DNA of 64,000 nucleotides from Pseudomonas sp. UBA1879 (GCF_002338065.1 NZ_DDHJ01000015.1:570273-634272), one strand, 5' to 3'; positions 1 through 9,588 are shown, counted from the first letter of the stretch. A program made the numbers and translations. The notes: generated from the sequence alone by a model not told the origin.

Positions 1-692
1 TCTCGGGCCGGCGTCGCGAGCGTGCCGACCAGATCGCCGAATTCGGCTCCAGCGATGTCACGCTGTTCTGGCTGCTCAATACGGTGAACCGCGCTTACCC
101 GACGCTGGCACACCTGCTCGCGCACCCGCGCCTGCACCCGGAACGGCTTTATCTGTTCCTGGCGGAACTGGCGAGCGGTCTGTTGACGTTCTCCCTGGAC
201 ACCGAGCTCAACGATATCCCCGAGTACGATCACCACGACCCAGCGGCTTCGCTGGTCAAGCTCGACGAGATGATCCGAGTGCTGCTGGATAACGTCATTC
301 CGAACCAGTGCATCGTGATTAATTTGACCCAGACCAAACCGTCGTACTGGCAGGGACAGCTGCACGATCCGCGTCTTGCCGAAGCGGATTTCTACATTTC
401 CGTGCACGCCGACATGCCCGGTTCCAGCTTGCTGGAGCTCGTACCTCGGGCCTTTAAGGTCGGTTCGCCGGAAGACATCGAAGTGGTCGTCAACAGCGCG
501 ATGCCGGGCGTCACGCTCAACCACTCCACGCGCTTGCCCAACGCGATTCCCGTGCGACTGGACAACCACTATTTCTCTATCGAGCCGCACGGTCGGGTCT
601 ACGAACGGATGATGAGTGCCCAGGCCATTTCTTTCTACGCACCCAGTGCTTTCACCAATCTCAAGCTTGAACTGATGGCGGTCCTCAAATGA
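1..692 (+). CDS. tssK: T6SS baseplate protein TssK, C-terminal part (5' end outside window)
   Basis: The frame is open from base 3 at the left edge, so this is the C-terminal ~230 residues of a protein that normally has about 440. TssK is the trimeric baseplate component that links the T6SS wedge to the TssJLM membrane complex in the cytoplasm. The visible segment contains the conserved FWLLNTVNRAYP and LAHLLAHPRLHPERLYLFL stretches of the family. The GTG at 84 lies inside the frame and is not the real start. The stop overlaps the tssL start by 4 bases (ATGA), implying translational coupling. Identity is well supported by sequence and by the neighbours. Confidence 0.93.
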   Translation, partial: SGRRRERADQIAEFGSSDVTLFWLLNTVNRAYPTLAHLLAHPRLHPERLYLFLAELASGLLTFSLDTELNDIPEYDHHDPAASLVKLDEMIRVLLDNVIPNQCIVINLTQTKPSYWQGQLHDPRLAEADFYISVHADMPGSSLLELVPRAFKVGSPEDIEVVVNSAMPGVTLNHSTRLPNAIPVRLDNHYFSIEPHGRVYERMMSAQAISFYAPSAFTNLKLELMAVLK

Positions 693-1402
693 ACGAAGCC
701 GTAATGCAAGGCGCAACGACCGCCACTGTCACCCAACCCACGTTGAAAGATCTGGTACAGGACTTCATCAGCATGGCGCTGATTGTGCGTCGTGGTCGCC
801 AGGTGACCTCGATCAACGCCTTCGAAGCCAGCATCGATGAGTTCTTCACGCAACTGGAGCGAGAGGCCCGAAACGCCAACTACAGCGTCGATCAGGTCAA
901 GGACACGCAGTACGCGCTCTGTGCGTTTCTGGATGAAAGCGTGCTGGGCTCGGGTGACAACGAGCTGCGTCGCCACTTCGAGCTATCGCCGTTGCAGTTT
1001 CGCTATTTCGGCGTGCACCTGGCCGGTCAAGGCTTCTTCGAGAAGATCGACTCGCTGCGCGCCGACGTGAAGAACAACCTCGATGTGCTGGAGGTTTATC
1101 ACCTGTGTCTGGCGCTGGGTTTTCAGGGCAAATTCGGTGTGGGCGAGAAAGATCAGCTGCGCTATCTGGCCAATACCCTGGGGCAGGACATCGCGCGGTA
1201 TCGCAAGACGCCCAAAGCGCTGTCGCCCGATTGGGCGCTGCCTGATCAGGTCTCGCAGATGCTGCGGCACGAGGTCCCGGTCTGGCTCTATCTGGCGCTC
1301 ATCGCGCTGGTCTGCGTAGGGGTTTACCTGACGCTGGATTGGCTGCTGGGCAAGGATGTTGCCGTGCTGTCAGAACACATCAGCCAGCTGTTCAGTGCCT
1401 GA
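689..1402 (+). CDS. tssL: T6SS membrane-complex protein TssL (DotU/IcmH family), short form
   Basis: This 237-residue protein has the DotU fold in the cytoplasm (LCAFLDESVL and HFELSPLQFRYFG are family-typical) and a single C-terminal membrane segment at about residues 195-217 that anchors it in the inner membrane. TssL joins TssM and TssJ to form the trans-envelope complex and binds the baseplate. Many TssL proteins carry a periplasmic OmpA-type peptidoglycan-binding extension; here the protein ends just after the membrane segment, so that activity must come from another subunit. The IcmF-OmpA protein at 6310-8805 is the obvious candidate. The start overlaps the tssK stop. Confidence 0.93.
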   Translation: MNEAVMQGATTATVTQPTLKDLVQDFISMALIVRRGRQVTSINAFEASIDEFFTQLEREARNANYSVDQVKDTQYALCAFLDESVLGSGDNELRRHFELSPLQFRYFGVHLAGQGFFEKIDSLRADVKNNLDVLEVYHLCLALGFQGKFGVGEKDQLRYLANTLGQDIARYRKTPKALSPDWALPDQVSQMLRHEVPVWLYLALIALVCVGVYLTLDWLLGKDVAVLSEHISQLFSA

Positions 1403-1431
1403 GCAATGGTCAGGTAACGAGTCAGGAAGAC

Positions 1432-4400
1432 ATGAAAACACTACTTCGTGCGTTAAAAAGCTTTTGGTTCCTTGTCGTCACGCTGTGGCTGGCAAGCCTT
1501 GTCGTGTGCTGGTTTGTCGCCCCGCGGGTGCAGTGGTCACGTGATCACGTGCTTGAAACCATGGCGATCATCAGCGCCTTCTACCTGCTGATCATCGTGC
1601 TGCGCCAGTACAAGCGTATCCGTACCGAACACAACCTCGAAAATCTGGTGCAGATCGAAGTCGATCGCTCGCTGAACGCCAACGGTGAATTCCGCGACCA
1701 ACAGGTGCTCAGAGACAGGCTCAAACATGCCATCGCCATGTTGCGCGCCGACCGTTCCGCTGGCGGCGGCGGTTCTTCGGCGCTCTACGACCTGCCGTGG
1801 TACCTGGTCATTGGCATGTCGGCGGCGGGCAAGACCTCCCTGCTCACCCGTTCAGGCCTGTCTGCCAGCATTGCCAACAGCCAGAGCGACAATGACAGCG
1901 GTACCCAGCACTGCGATTGGTACTTCAGCCCCGATGCGGTGCTGATCGACACAGCCGGGCGTTACCTGCGCGACGACCAATCGGCCAGTGAATTCACCGC
2001 GTTCCTTCAGTTGCTGAAAAAGCAGCGCAAGAAAGCAGCAGTCAACGGCCTGGTGCTGGTCGTGAGCCTGCCGGAGCTGTTGGCGGCGACCGCCGACGAG
2101 CGCGCGCAAATGGCCACGCAACTGGTGTCGCGGATCGAAGACTACGCCCGCTGCCTGGATGCCAATCCACCGATCTACCTGATGTTGAGCAAGACTGACC
2201 AACTGCCCGGCTTCAATCAGGCGTTCGAGGGACTGGACCTCGCCGAACGTCAGCAGCCGCTGGGCATGACGTTTGGTCTGTCGGAGATCCGCAGCCTCGG
2301 TCTGCGCGCCGTGCTCGACAGCAAACTGGCGAATCTGCACAACGGCATTCAGCGTCACGTCGACGCGCAGATGATCCATCTGGGCGCAGACGCCAACAGC
2401 ACGTTGCTCAACTTCCCGAACTATTTCGCCGAGCTGTCTGGCGTGCTCGAGCGGTTTCTCGAGCATTTCATTCGACCGGCCAGCCATGGCGCTCCGCTGT
2501 TGCTGCGTGGCCTGTATTTCACCAGCGCGTTGCAGACTGATCAGCAACTGACTCAGGTGTACGAAGACAATTTGGCGGAGTCCTTTGCGCTGCTGCCGGG
2601 GCAAGACGTTCTTGCCGTCGGCGAGACAAGCGGCAAAAAGGTCGGCGACCGCAGTTATTTCATCACCGACACCTTCCGCCGGGTCATTTTTGCCGATCGT
2701 GACCTGACCCGCTATCAATCGCGCACGGGTCGCGACACGTCGCTGAACCCGGCCGTGATTGCCTTGGCGGCACTGGCTGGCCTCGCCTTCGTTGGCTGGC
2801 AAGCGCTGGCGTTCAAGAACAACCGTACGTGGATCGCAACACTTGAACAGAACATCGGCGACCTGAACGCTGCTGCCGATCGTGATCAGCGCATGGCTGC
2901 CGGTGATGGCCTGGAACTGCTGCGAGATGAACTGACGCGGGTCGAACAATATCGCGCCAAGGGCGTACCGCTGACGTTGAGCGCAGGCCTGTACCGGGGT
3001 GACGATATCTTTGCGGCCGCCCAGTCGGCTTACCTCCAGCAACTGCGCACCCAGGCGCTGGAGCCAGTGGCATTGAACCTGCAAATGCAGATGCGCGCCT
3101 TCAATGGGTTTGCCGCGTCGATGGACCCGCAGAACGACGTGCCGGCCGCCGCCAGCAAGACGCCCGGCAAAGCCGGCAAGGGCCAGAAACTGATCGACCG
3201 AGGCCTGCAGAGCCTCGCCGGCAACGGGGCCAAACCGACGCTGAGCAGCATTCCGCGCAGCGCCGGGGACGCAGGCAATCGGCTCAAAGGCATGGCCAAA
3301 GGTGCCGTCGGAAAAACGCGCGACGGTGCCATGGCCGACCTGCGCAACCCTGCGACCGCCAGTGATGCGGCCGAGCTATCGGCGACCACCGGCGGGCTGT
3401 CGCTGTCCGAGGACATGCTGGCGCGTCTGGATGAGCAGCAAGTGGCATCGATCATCGAAGCCTACAACTCGCTCAAGCTGTACCTGATGCTGACGCAGCC
3501 CGATGCCCATCCGGACCCGGAATTCGTCAGTGCCGCGCTGCCGGTGGCCTGGGCCGACACCTCGACCGAAGCCAGCCCGGTCAGCGATCAAGTGATCGAG
3601 GACAACGCGCCAATGTATGTGCAGTTGCTCAAGAACGGTCAGGCCCCTGCCCTGCCGCGCAACGAACAACTGGTCGACAGCACGCGCAAAAGCCTCAAGT
3701 CGTTCATGATTTCCAGTTCGCTGGTTGACCGCGAATACCTGCGTCTTCAACTGGAATCCAGCCGCCAGTTCCCGGCCATCAGCCTCAACGATCTGGTGCC
3801 GATGCCCGGCCGCCAATTGCTGTACGGCAGTGAAGCGGTCCCCGCCATCTTCACCCGGCAAGGCTGGGACGGCTTCGTCAAACCGGAGTTGATCAAGCTG
3901 GTGTCGAGCAATCTGCGCAACGAATCCGACTGGGTGCTCGATGGCGAGGGCGGCGACAGCCTCGTGCAGAAAGCCAACTTCATGCGTGAATTCATGGCGC
4001 GTTACAAACGCGACTACGCACAGGTCTGGTACGGCCTGCTCAACGGTGTCGGCGTTCGGCATTTCACCGACATGGCCAACGCGACCGAACAATTGTCCTT
4101 GCTGAGTGACGTGCAGAATTCGCCGGTCAAGATCCTGCTCTCGGCAGTCAACGACAACACGCAGTGGGATCTGCCCGCTCCGCGCGAACCCCAGCAGCCG
4201 GGCAGCACGCCGGACGACACGTTCTGGGGCAAGGTGACCGGGCTGTTCGATGATCCTCAGAAGTCATCCGTGGCGATGCTCTCGCCGTTGCCGCCGGTGG
4301 ACGACGGCAGCCTGGCGAAACGCTTCGAGCCCGTTTCCCGCGTGTTCGCTGCGCAAAACTCGGAGGGCGCCGACAGCACGATCATGGATCGCTATCTGGC

Positions 4401-5355
4401 GGCCCTGCGCAAGCTCAAGGTGCGGATGAACAACATTCAGCGCTCTCAAGACGTAGGCAAGAGCAGCAAACAGTTGATCAGTGAAACCCTGGAAGGTCAG
4501 CCGAGTGAGGTGACGAACGTACGCAATTACGTTGAAACCACCGTCGACACCAGCCAGGGCAGCCTCTCGGCTTCGCTGCAAAGCCTGTTCAGCCTGCCGA
4601 TCCAGTTCGCCTGGGAAACCCTGCGCGACCCGGCGGGCCAGCAGATCGCTAAAGCCTGGGCGCAGCAGATCGCCAAGCCCTGGGAGCAGGTCATGGCCCA
4701 CCGCTATCCTATCGCCGCTGGCAGCCGCAATGAAGCCTCGGTCAAGGACCTGCAGCGTTTCGTCGACCCCGAGTCCGGCTTGCTGCCCAACTTCAAGCGC
4801 AACGAGATCGGCAACCTCTCAGGCGGCGAAGGGCTGGGCATGAGCAGTGGCGCCAAAGCCGCGCCGTTGGTCAATCCAAATATGGTCAACAGCATCGACA
4901 AGGCCAGTTCTCTGGGCGAGGTCATTGCGAGCCTGTCCGACAAGGAAAACGGCTTTGAGATCATGCTGGAGCCGTCGGCTAACTTCACCGACATCATTTT
5001 CACTCTCGACGGTCAGGAACAGCACTACCGCAACGGCAAAACCAGCTGGAGCCGCTTCTCCTGGCCAGGCACCACCACAGCGCCCGGCGCACGCCTGGAT
5101 GTTGTGACCCTGACCGGTGAGCGCGTCACCGTGTTCGACTACCCCGGGCGCTGGGGGCTGTTGCGGATGAACGACAGTGCTCGCGTCGCGGATCTGGATG
5201 GCATCCAGCAGCGGTTCAGTTGGGCCACCGCCAGCGGTCAGGTCAGCCTGACAGTGCGTAACTACGGTGGTGTTAAGCTGACTGACCTTGCCAACGTCAA
5301 GGCGCTGAGCGCGCTGAACACTCCAGTCAATGTTGCGGACGGGCGGACCAAGTGA
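1432..5355 (+). CDS. tssM: T6SS membrane-complex protein TssM (IcmF family)
   Basis: I take the ATG at 1432, preceded by AGGAAG at good distance, giving 1307 residues. Upstream in-frame codons overlap tssL and lack a ribosome site. Two membrane segments lie at about residues 8-28 and 43-58, then a cytoplasmic NTPase-like domain with a Walker A motif GMSAAGKTS (128-136) and DTAG (173-176), a third membrane segment at about 440-460, and a long periplasmic C-terminal region. TssM is the inner-membrane scaffold that spans the periplasm to contact TssJ. Length is at the upper end for the family; residues about 560-650 form a low-complexity Gly/Ala/Lys linker. It lies 29 bases after tssL in the same operon. 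Confidence 0.94.
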   Translation: MKTLLRALKSFWFLVVTLWLASLVVCWFVAPRVQWSRDHVLETMAIISAFYLLIIVLRQYKRIRTEHNLENLVQIEVDRSLNANGEFRDQQVLRDRLKHAIAMLRADRSAGGGGSSALYDLPWYLVIGMSAAGKTSLLTRSGLSASIANSQSDNDSGTQHCDWYFSPDAVLIDTAGRYLRDDQSASEFTAFLQLLKKQRKKAAVNGLVLVVSLPELLAATADERAQMATQLVSRIEDYARCLDANPPIYLMLSKTDQLPGFNQAFEGLDLAERQQPLGMTFGLSEIRSLGLRAVLDSKLANLHNGIQRHVDAQMIHLGADANSTLLNFPNYFAELSGVLERFLEHFIRPASHGAPLLLRGLYFTSALQTDQQLTQVYEDNLAESFALLPGQDVLAVGETSGKKVGDRSYFITDTFRRVIFADRDLTRYQSRTGRDTSLNPAVIALAALAGLAFVGWQALAFKNNRTWIATLEQNIGDLNAAADRDQRMAAGDGLELLRDELTRVEQYRAKGVPLTLSAGLYRGDDIFAAAQSAYLQQLRTQALEPVALNLQMQMRAFNGFAASMDPQNDVPAAASKTPGKAGKGQKLIDRGLQSLAGNGAKPTLSSIPRSAGDAGNRLKGMAKGAVGKTRDGAMADLRNPATASDAAELSATTGGLSLSEDMLARLDEQQVASIIEAYNSLKLYLMLTQPDAHPDPEFVSAALPVAWADTSTEASPVSDQVIEDNAPMYVQLLKNGQAPALPRNEQLVDSTRKSLKSFMISSSLVDREYLRLQLESSRQFPAISLNDLVPMPGRQLLYGSEAVPAIFTRQGWDGFVKPELIKLVSSNLRNESDWVLDGEGGDSLVQKANFMREFMARYKRDYAQVWYGLLNGVGVRHFTDMANATEQLSLLSDVQNSPVKILLSAVNDNTQWDLPAPREPQQPGSTPDDTFWGKVTGLFDDPQKSSVAMLSPLPPVDDGSLAKRFEPVSRVFAAQNSEGADSTIMDRYLAALRKLKVRMNNIQRSQDVGKSSKQLISETLEGQPSEVTNVRNYVETTVDTSQGSLSASLQSLFSLPIQFAWETLRDPAGQQIAKAWAQQIAKPWEQVMAHRYPIAAGSRNEASVKDLQRFVDPESGLLPNFKRNEIGNLSGGEGLGMSSGAKAAPLVNPNMVNSIDKASSLGEVIASLSDKENGFEIMLEPSANFTDIIFTLDGQEQHYRNGKTSWSRFSWPGTTTAPGARLDVVTLTGERVTVFDYPGRWGLLRMNDSARVADLDGIQQRFSWATASGQVSLTVRNYGGVKLTDLANVKALSALNTPVNVADGRTK

Positions 5356-5386
5356 GCCGGCATGCCTTGAACCTGAGGAGCGGCCG

Positions 5387-6313
5387 ATGATCGGTTGCTT
5401 CGGAAAAATACCGGCCAGCGCCGACTTCGTGAGCCTGCATGGTGCCGCTGACGAGGCCTGCGAATTCGACGGCTGGCTCCAGGACTCGCTGGCGGCGATT
5501 CACCCGCGCGAGGACTGGCGCACGCTGTTCGATCGTCTGCCAGCGTGTTTCTTTTCCTACCGCGCGCGGTCGGGGAACTGGCTGCTGGGCGGACTGATCA
5601 GCTCAATGGACGCCAGCCAGCGACGCTATCCGCTGTTTATCTTCCAGACGCTCAAGGCCGCGGACACTGAACGCTTGATCAATCCGTTCACGCTGAGCGA
5701 GTTGTTTTGCGCGCAGATCAAACCGCTGCTGCACCTTGGTGCTCAAGGTGAACAGCCGAGGCTGCTGTTCGAAAAAATCAAGGCGCTGCGCCCATTGCAG
5801 GGCCAGGACTTCGCGCTGTTCCGCCAGGTGCACGAAAAGTTTTTGCGCAACTTCAACCTGGGTGACATCAGCGAGGCGCTGAAAAACGCCTATCCCGAGT
5901 TCATCACTCAGGCGGTGCTGACCCGATTGCATGCATTGCGTCGCCCGTTGCATCACGCCAACGCGCCGAGCGTCTGTTTGCCTTTGCCGGCCGAACGCGG
6001 TTTGAAAAACCCGACCGCCGATCTGTGGGTTGACTGGTTGACTCGGCTGAGCGCTAACCGGGTATCGCCACAGGTGAGCGTGCTGGCCGACGATTTCATG
6101 CGTCCGAAGCTGTTCTGCTTTCCGTCCAGAAGTGACCACAGCCTCTACGCCGTGCTGGCCGACAATGGCGCCAGCACCGGCCACTACGACGTGCTGGCGA
6201 ACTTCGCGACGTTCGACGAACACCATCGACCGCCCGTATTTCCTGACGCCGAATGCCCCCTCTATGACGTCATCGACCGTATTGTCGACGCGCCGGATGT
6301 GAAGTCTGTATGA
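5387..6313 (+). CDS. tagF: T6SS accessory protein TagF
   Basis: The start is the ATG at 5387, with GAGGAG just upstream; the protein is 308 residues. The N-terminus MIGCFGKIPASADFV is the hallmark of TagF (formerly DUF2094), and the central FFSYRARSGNWLLGGLISSMDASQRRYPL-type region is also typical. TagF is a cytoplasmic post-translational regulator of T6SS assembly, known in P. aeruginosa as a repressor acting through Fha and in other bacteria fused to a PppA-type phosphatase. No phosphatase domain is present here, and no ppkA, pppA or fha is visible, though they may lie to the left. It overlaps the next gene by 4 bases. Confidence 0.9.
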   Translation: MIGCFGKIPASADFVSLHGAADEACEFDGWLQDSLAAIHPREDWRTLFDRLPACFFSYRARSGNWLLGGLISSMDASQRRYPLFIFQTLKAADTERLINPFTLSELFCAQIKPLLHLGAQGEQPRLLFEKIKALRPLQGQDFALFRQVHEKFLRNFNLGDISEALKNAYPEFITQAVLTRLHALRRPLHHANAPSVCLPLPAERGLKNPTADLWVDWLTRLSANRVSPQVSVLADDFMRPKLFCFPSRSDHSLYAVLADNGASTGHYDVLANFATFDEHHRPPVFPDAECPLYDVIDRIVDAPDVKSV

Positions 6314-8805
6314 ACAAGATCAAGTACTACTTTCTGCGCTATCAGCCCTACATTCTGGGGATCTGCTTCTTTCTGACGATCTTCTTGGTGTGGGCGATCG
6401 GGCGCGCGCTGGACTTCAATTCCCTGCACAGCCTGCTGGCCGGCATCGGCCTGTTCCTGCTGCTGTCCGCCGGTTATGTGCTGCTGCTCTACCGAGGTGC
6501 CTCACGGCACCACAATCTGGAAGGCCTGCTGCGCGATGACGCTGATCAGGCGGTGCTCAACGCCAGCCCTGCTGACCGCGAAGAGGTCAGCCTGTTGCGC
6601 GAGCGCCTGTTGCAGAGCATCGACCGCCTGCACACCAACAAACCGCGCGGCACCACCCGCCAGGACGCGCTCTATGCACTGCCCTGGTACTTGATCGTCG
6701 GGCAGCCCGCAGCGGGTAAAAGCACCATGCTGTATCAGTCCGGCCTGAATTTCCCTTACGCCGAACGTGAAGGCGCGCGTGTAGCAGGCTTGGGCGGTAC
6801 GCGTAATTGCGACTGGTTTTTCAGCTCCGAGGCTGTGCTTCTGGACACGGCCGGGCGCTACATGAACAACCAGGAAGAAGCCGGCAAGTGGCGCGCGTTT
6901 CTGCAGTTGCTGCGTCAGCATCGCCAGCGGCGGCCGCTCAACGGGCTGATCGTGACGGTAAGTATCCATGACATCCTGCAGCGCTCATCGGAAGATCAGG
7001 AGCGCCTGGCCAAGCGTCTGCGCGAGCGTATCCAGGAAACCCACGCGTTGCTTGAAGTACGGTTGCCGGTCTATCTGGTCTTCACCAAGTGCGATCTGGT
7101 CCCGGGATTCAGTGCTTTCTACCGCCGTCTGGACGAAGTCGCCCGTGGCGAGGTGATGGGCAAGACCTTCACGCACAAGGATTACGAAAAGGCCGATTGG
7201 GGCCAGCGATTCGGCGTAGCGATGGACGAGCTGACCCACTATTGGCAAGGGATCGCTGATCAGCAATTGGTGTCGCAGGACATCCAGATCACGCGTCAGG
7301 ACTCCGCCGTTTACCGCTTCCCGCTGGAGCTGGCGGCGCTCAAACCCCGGTTGCAGCAGTTCGTCGATGCCTTGCTACGGGCCAATCCGTACCAGAACGC
7401 AGAGCTGCTGCGCGGCTTCTATTTCACCAGCGCGCTGGACGCCGACGCGCCGGAGTTGGGTGGCCATGGGCGACAGGTCAGCGAACGCTTTCACCTTGAA
7501 CCCGAACTGGCGAGCATCAGTGGCAACGCTCAGCCACAGCCGTTGTTCATCAATAGCCTGTTCCGCAAAGTCATCATCCCTGACCAGCATCTGGTCGCGC
7601 TGTACACCACCAATTTCCGCGAGCGTCGCCGCAAGGCCGTGTGGGTAGGCGGCGCAAGTCTGGTCGCGCTGCTGCTCTGCAGTCTGTGGGGCTGGTCGTA
7701 CTGGAACAATGCCTCCGCCATCGAAACACTGTCGACGCAATTGACCGCAGCGGCGCAACAGGACCAGACCGCCCCGCAGCAGTACACGTCGTGGCAGACC
7801 CTGGACCGGCTGCGTTCCTGGACCGCTGATTACTACGCGCAGCATCACGATCAGGGCGTTCCGCTGCGTATGCGCCTGGGTCTTTACCAGGGCTACAAAA
7901 TCGAGCCTGTGCTGCGCAGCCGTTACTTCGACCGGCTTGAAACGGTGATGCTCAAGCCGACCGCCGACAACCTGACCCGCTCGCTGTACCTGTTGACCAC
8001 CATCAAGGTGTATCAGCGCAACGCCAAGGACCTGATGCCGGTCACAGGCGTGGACAGCGTCGAGCCCCGGGCGTTGCCGACGGACAATCGCGCGCAGTCG
8101 ATTGCCGACTTCGGTAAGGCCACCCTTGAGACCTACGTGATGCTGTCGCGCTCACAACGGGAAAAAGCGGACCCGGCATTTCTCAAAGCCCGAATCCCGG
8201 ATTACTGGTACCCGGCAATTGCCAGGCAGACCGGCAAAAACACACCTGCCATGGCGGTCACCCCGAACACGGGCACCGACTACGAACTGGCCAGCCGACA
8301 GGTCAATTTCTATAGCGATCAGATCCACGAACCTGACGTACCGCGCATTCTCGATAACGCCTTCCTAATCTCGAGTTCGCGCAATTACATCAACAGCCTG
8401 CTGTCGCAGTCGCTGCGCTCGATCGAGACCATCACCCTGGAGTCGGACACCTTGTTCGCGTTCGCCCGCGCCGACTTCCAGAGTCTGAAAACCGAGGGTC
8501 AGAACCAGCTCAGCGCCATCGCCGGCAAGCTGTTGAGCACGCCGAACATCGGCAAGATCATCATCGCCGGACATGCTGACCAACTGGGCGACCCACAGGG
8601 CAACCTTCAGGTGTCCCGGCAGCGCGCACAAACCATCAAGACCTACCTGGTCGGTAAGGGTGTGCCTGCCGAACTCGTGGAAGCCGTGGGCGAAGGCAGC
8701 GAAAAACCGCTGGTTAAATGCGACATGCAATTGCCGAGGGCGCAGCTCATTCAGTGCCTGGAGCCCAATCGGCGAGTGGAAATCGAGGTGCGCGCGCTCA
8801 ATTGA
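6310..8805 (+). CDS. IcmF/TssM-like NTPase fused to a C-terminal OmpA peptidoglycan-binding domain
   Basis: This 831-residue protein begins like TssM: membrane segments at about 14-30 and 43-61, Walker A GQPAAGKST (131-139), DTAGRY (179-184), the IcmF-type RGFYFTSAL motif (368-376) and a third membrane segment at about 443-462. The long TssM periplasmic domain is replaced by about 240 residues and then an OmpA-like domain (about 707-828) with GHAD (754-757) and SRQRAQTIKTYL (769-780), which carry the Asp and Arg that normally hold diaminopimelate in peptidoglycan. It is a paralogue of the tssM two genes upstream and is probably an inner-membrane protein anchored to the cell wall. It could brace or replace a TssM subunit; whether it joins the canonical complex is inference. 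Confidence 0.88.
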   Translation: MNKIKYYFLRYQPYILGICFFLTIFLVWAIGRALDFNSLHSLLAGIGLFLLLSAGYVLLLYRGASRHHNLEGLLRDDADQAVLNASPADREEVSLLRERLLQSIDRLHTNKPRGTTRQDALYALPWYLIVGQPAAGKSTMLYQSGLNFPYAEREGARVAGLGGTRNCDWFFSSEAVLLDTAGRYMNNQEEAGKWRAFLQLLRQHRQRRPLNGLIVTVSIHDILQRSSEDQERLAKRLRERIQETHALLEVRLPVYLVFTKCDLVPGFSAFYRRLDEVARGEVMGKTFTHKDYEKADWGQRFGVAMDELTHYWQGIADQQLVSQDIQITRQDSAVYRFPLELAALKPRLQQFVDALLRANPYQNAELLRGFYFTSALDADAPELGGHGRQVSERFHLEPELASISGNAQPQPLFINSLFRKVIIPDQHLVALYTTNFRERRRKAVWVGGASLVALLLCSLWGWSYWNNASAIETLSTQLTAAAQQDQTAPQQYTSWQTLDRLRSWTADYYAQHHDQGVPLRMRLGLYQGYKIEPVLRSRYFDRLETVMLKPTADNLTRSLYLLTTIKVYQRNAKDLMPVTGVDSVEPRALPTDNRAQSIADFGKATLETYVMLSRSQREKADPAFLKARIPDYWYPAIARQTGKNTPAMAVTPNTGTDYELASRQVNFYSDQIHEPDVPRILDNAFLISSSRNYINSLLSQSLRSIETITLESDTLFAFARADFQSLKTEGQNQLSAIAGKLLSTPNIGKIIIAGHADQLGDPQGNLQVSRQRAQTIKTYLVGKGVPAELVEAVGEGSEKPLVKCDMQLPRAQLIQCLEPNRRVEIEVRALN

Positions 8806-8833
8806 GTGCGCTCATGGCTTGAAAGGAACCGGC

Positions 8834-8863
8834 GCCTGAGCCTCTGCGCGCGGAGGCTCAGGC
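8834..8863. terminator. Perfect 11-bp hairpin between the tssK-to-icmF operon and hcp
   Basis: GCCTGAGCCTC (8834-8844) is exactly complementary to GAGGCTCAGGC (8853-8863) around the loop TGCGCGCG. No T tract follows, so it may slow transcription, protect the upstream mRNA 3' end or work with Rho rather than act as a simple intrinsic terminator. It separates the membrane-complex operon from the separately controlled hcp. Confidence 0.55.
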
Positions 8864-8968
8864 AGCGGCAACAGACCTCTTGAATGATCAAGGAGGTCAA
8901 CTAGAGGGGCTGAGATCTGGCCGCAGGTAAGGCTAGCCCTTAAATGTAAGAAAATGGAGACGTAAAAA

Positions 8969-9487
8969 ATGGCATTTGACGCATATATTCAGATCGACGG
9001 GATTCCAGGTGAAGTGTTGGACGACAAGCACAAGGACTGGATCGAGGTCCTCGGCTACGAATACGGCGCCACTCAAGCGACCTCGGCGACTGCCAGCTCC
9101 TCGGGTGGTGCGTCCTCCGAGCGCGTCGCGCTGAGCGATTTCAGCATCCGCAAGGCTGTCGACAAAGCCTCGGCGAAGCTGTTCGAAGCCTGCTGCAAAG
9201 GCACGCACATCGCCAAAATCCAGCTGAACGTCAACCGTGCCGGCGGCGATAAGCTGACCTACCTCACCATCAACCTGGAAGAGGTTGTGGTGTCGTCGGT
9301 CAAGGCGATTGCCGGTGGCAACCAGGATGGCGAAGACAAGGCGGTCAGCGATCTGCCGATCGAAGAGATCAGCTTCAACTTTGCCCGCATTAAAACCACC
9401 TACACCCAGCAGAGCCGTGCCGACGGCCAGGGTGGCGGTAACGTGACGGGCGGCTGGGACCGTACCGCCAACAAGGTTTTCGCGTGA
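8969..9487 (+). CDS. hcp: T6SS tube protein Hcp (TssD)
   Basis: The 172-residue protein begins MAFDAYIQIDGIPGE and contains the Hcp beta-barrel elements IEVLGYEYGATQ and DFSIRKAVDKASAKLFEACCKG. Hcp hexamers stack into the inner tube and are secreted, sometimes carrying effectors. The ATG at 8969 follows GGAGA about nine bases upstream. A roughly 160-base leader with a hairpin precedes it and a strong terminator follows at 9534-9569, so it is probably a single-gene, highly expressed unit, as is common for hcp. Confidence 0.95.
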   Translation: MAFDAYIQIDGIPGEVLDDKHKDWIEVLGYEYGATQATSATASSSGGASSERVALSDFSIRKAVDKASAKLFEACCKGTHIAKIQLNVNRAGGDKLTYLTINLEEVVVSSVKAIAGGNQDGEDKAVSDLPIEEISFNFARIKTTYTQQSRADGQGGGNVTGGWDRTANKVFA

Positions 9488-9533
9488 TCGCGTAAGCACC
9501 CGGGGCCATCACCGTTGGCGGTGGCCCTCGTTC

Positions 9534-9569
9534 AACACCATGCCGATTCCGTCGGCGTGGTGTTCTTTT
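9534..9569 (+). terminator. Rho-independent terminator after hcp
   Basis: A 13-bp stem (9534-9546 with 9552-9564, one G-T pair) with a five-base loop TTCCG is followed by CTTTT. It lies 46 bases after the hcp stop and 20 bases before the tssA start. A weaker hairpin sits just before it at about 9503-9526. Together they should strongly reduce read-through from hcp into tssA. Confidence 0.8.
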
Positions 9570-9588
9570 ACCCATTTCCGAGTTGACC

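Noticed and set aside
1339..1431. Longer N-terminus for TssM starting inside tssL
   Set aside because: There is no ribosome site; the ATG at 1432 has AGGAAG and gives the expected membrane-anchored N-terminus.
8889..8945. CTGAGA and nearby bases upstream of hcp looked like part of a thiamine pyrophosphate riboswitch
   Set aside because: Only the short CTGAGA word matches; the second conserved part of the TPP element (ACCTGATC-type segment with paired helices) is absent and the downstream gene is hcp.
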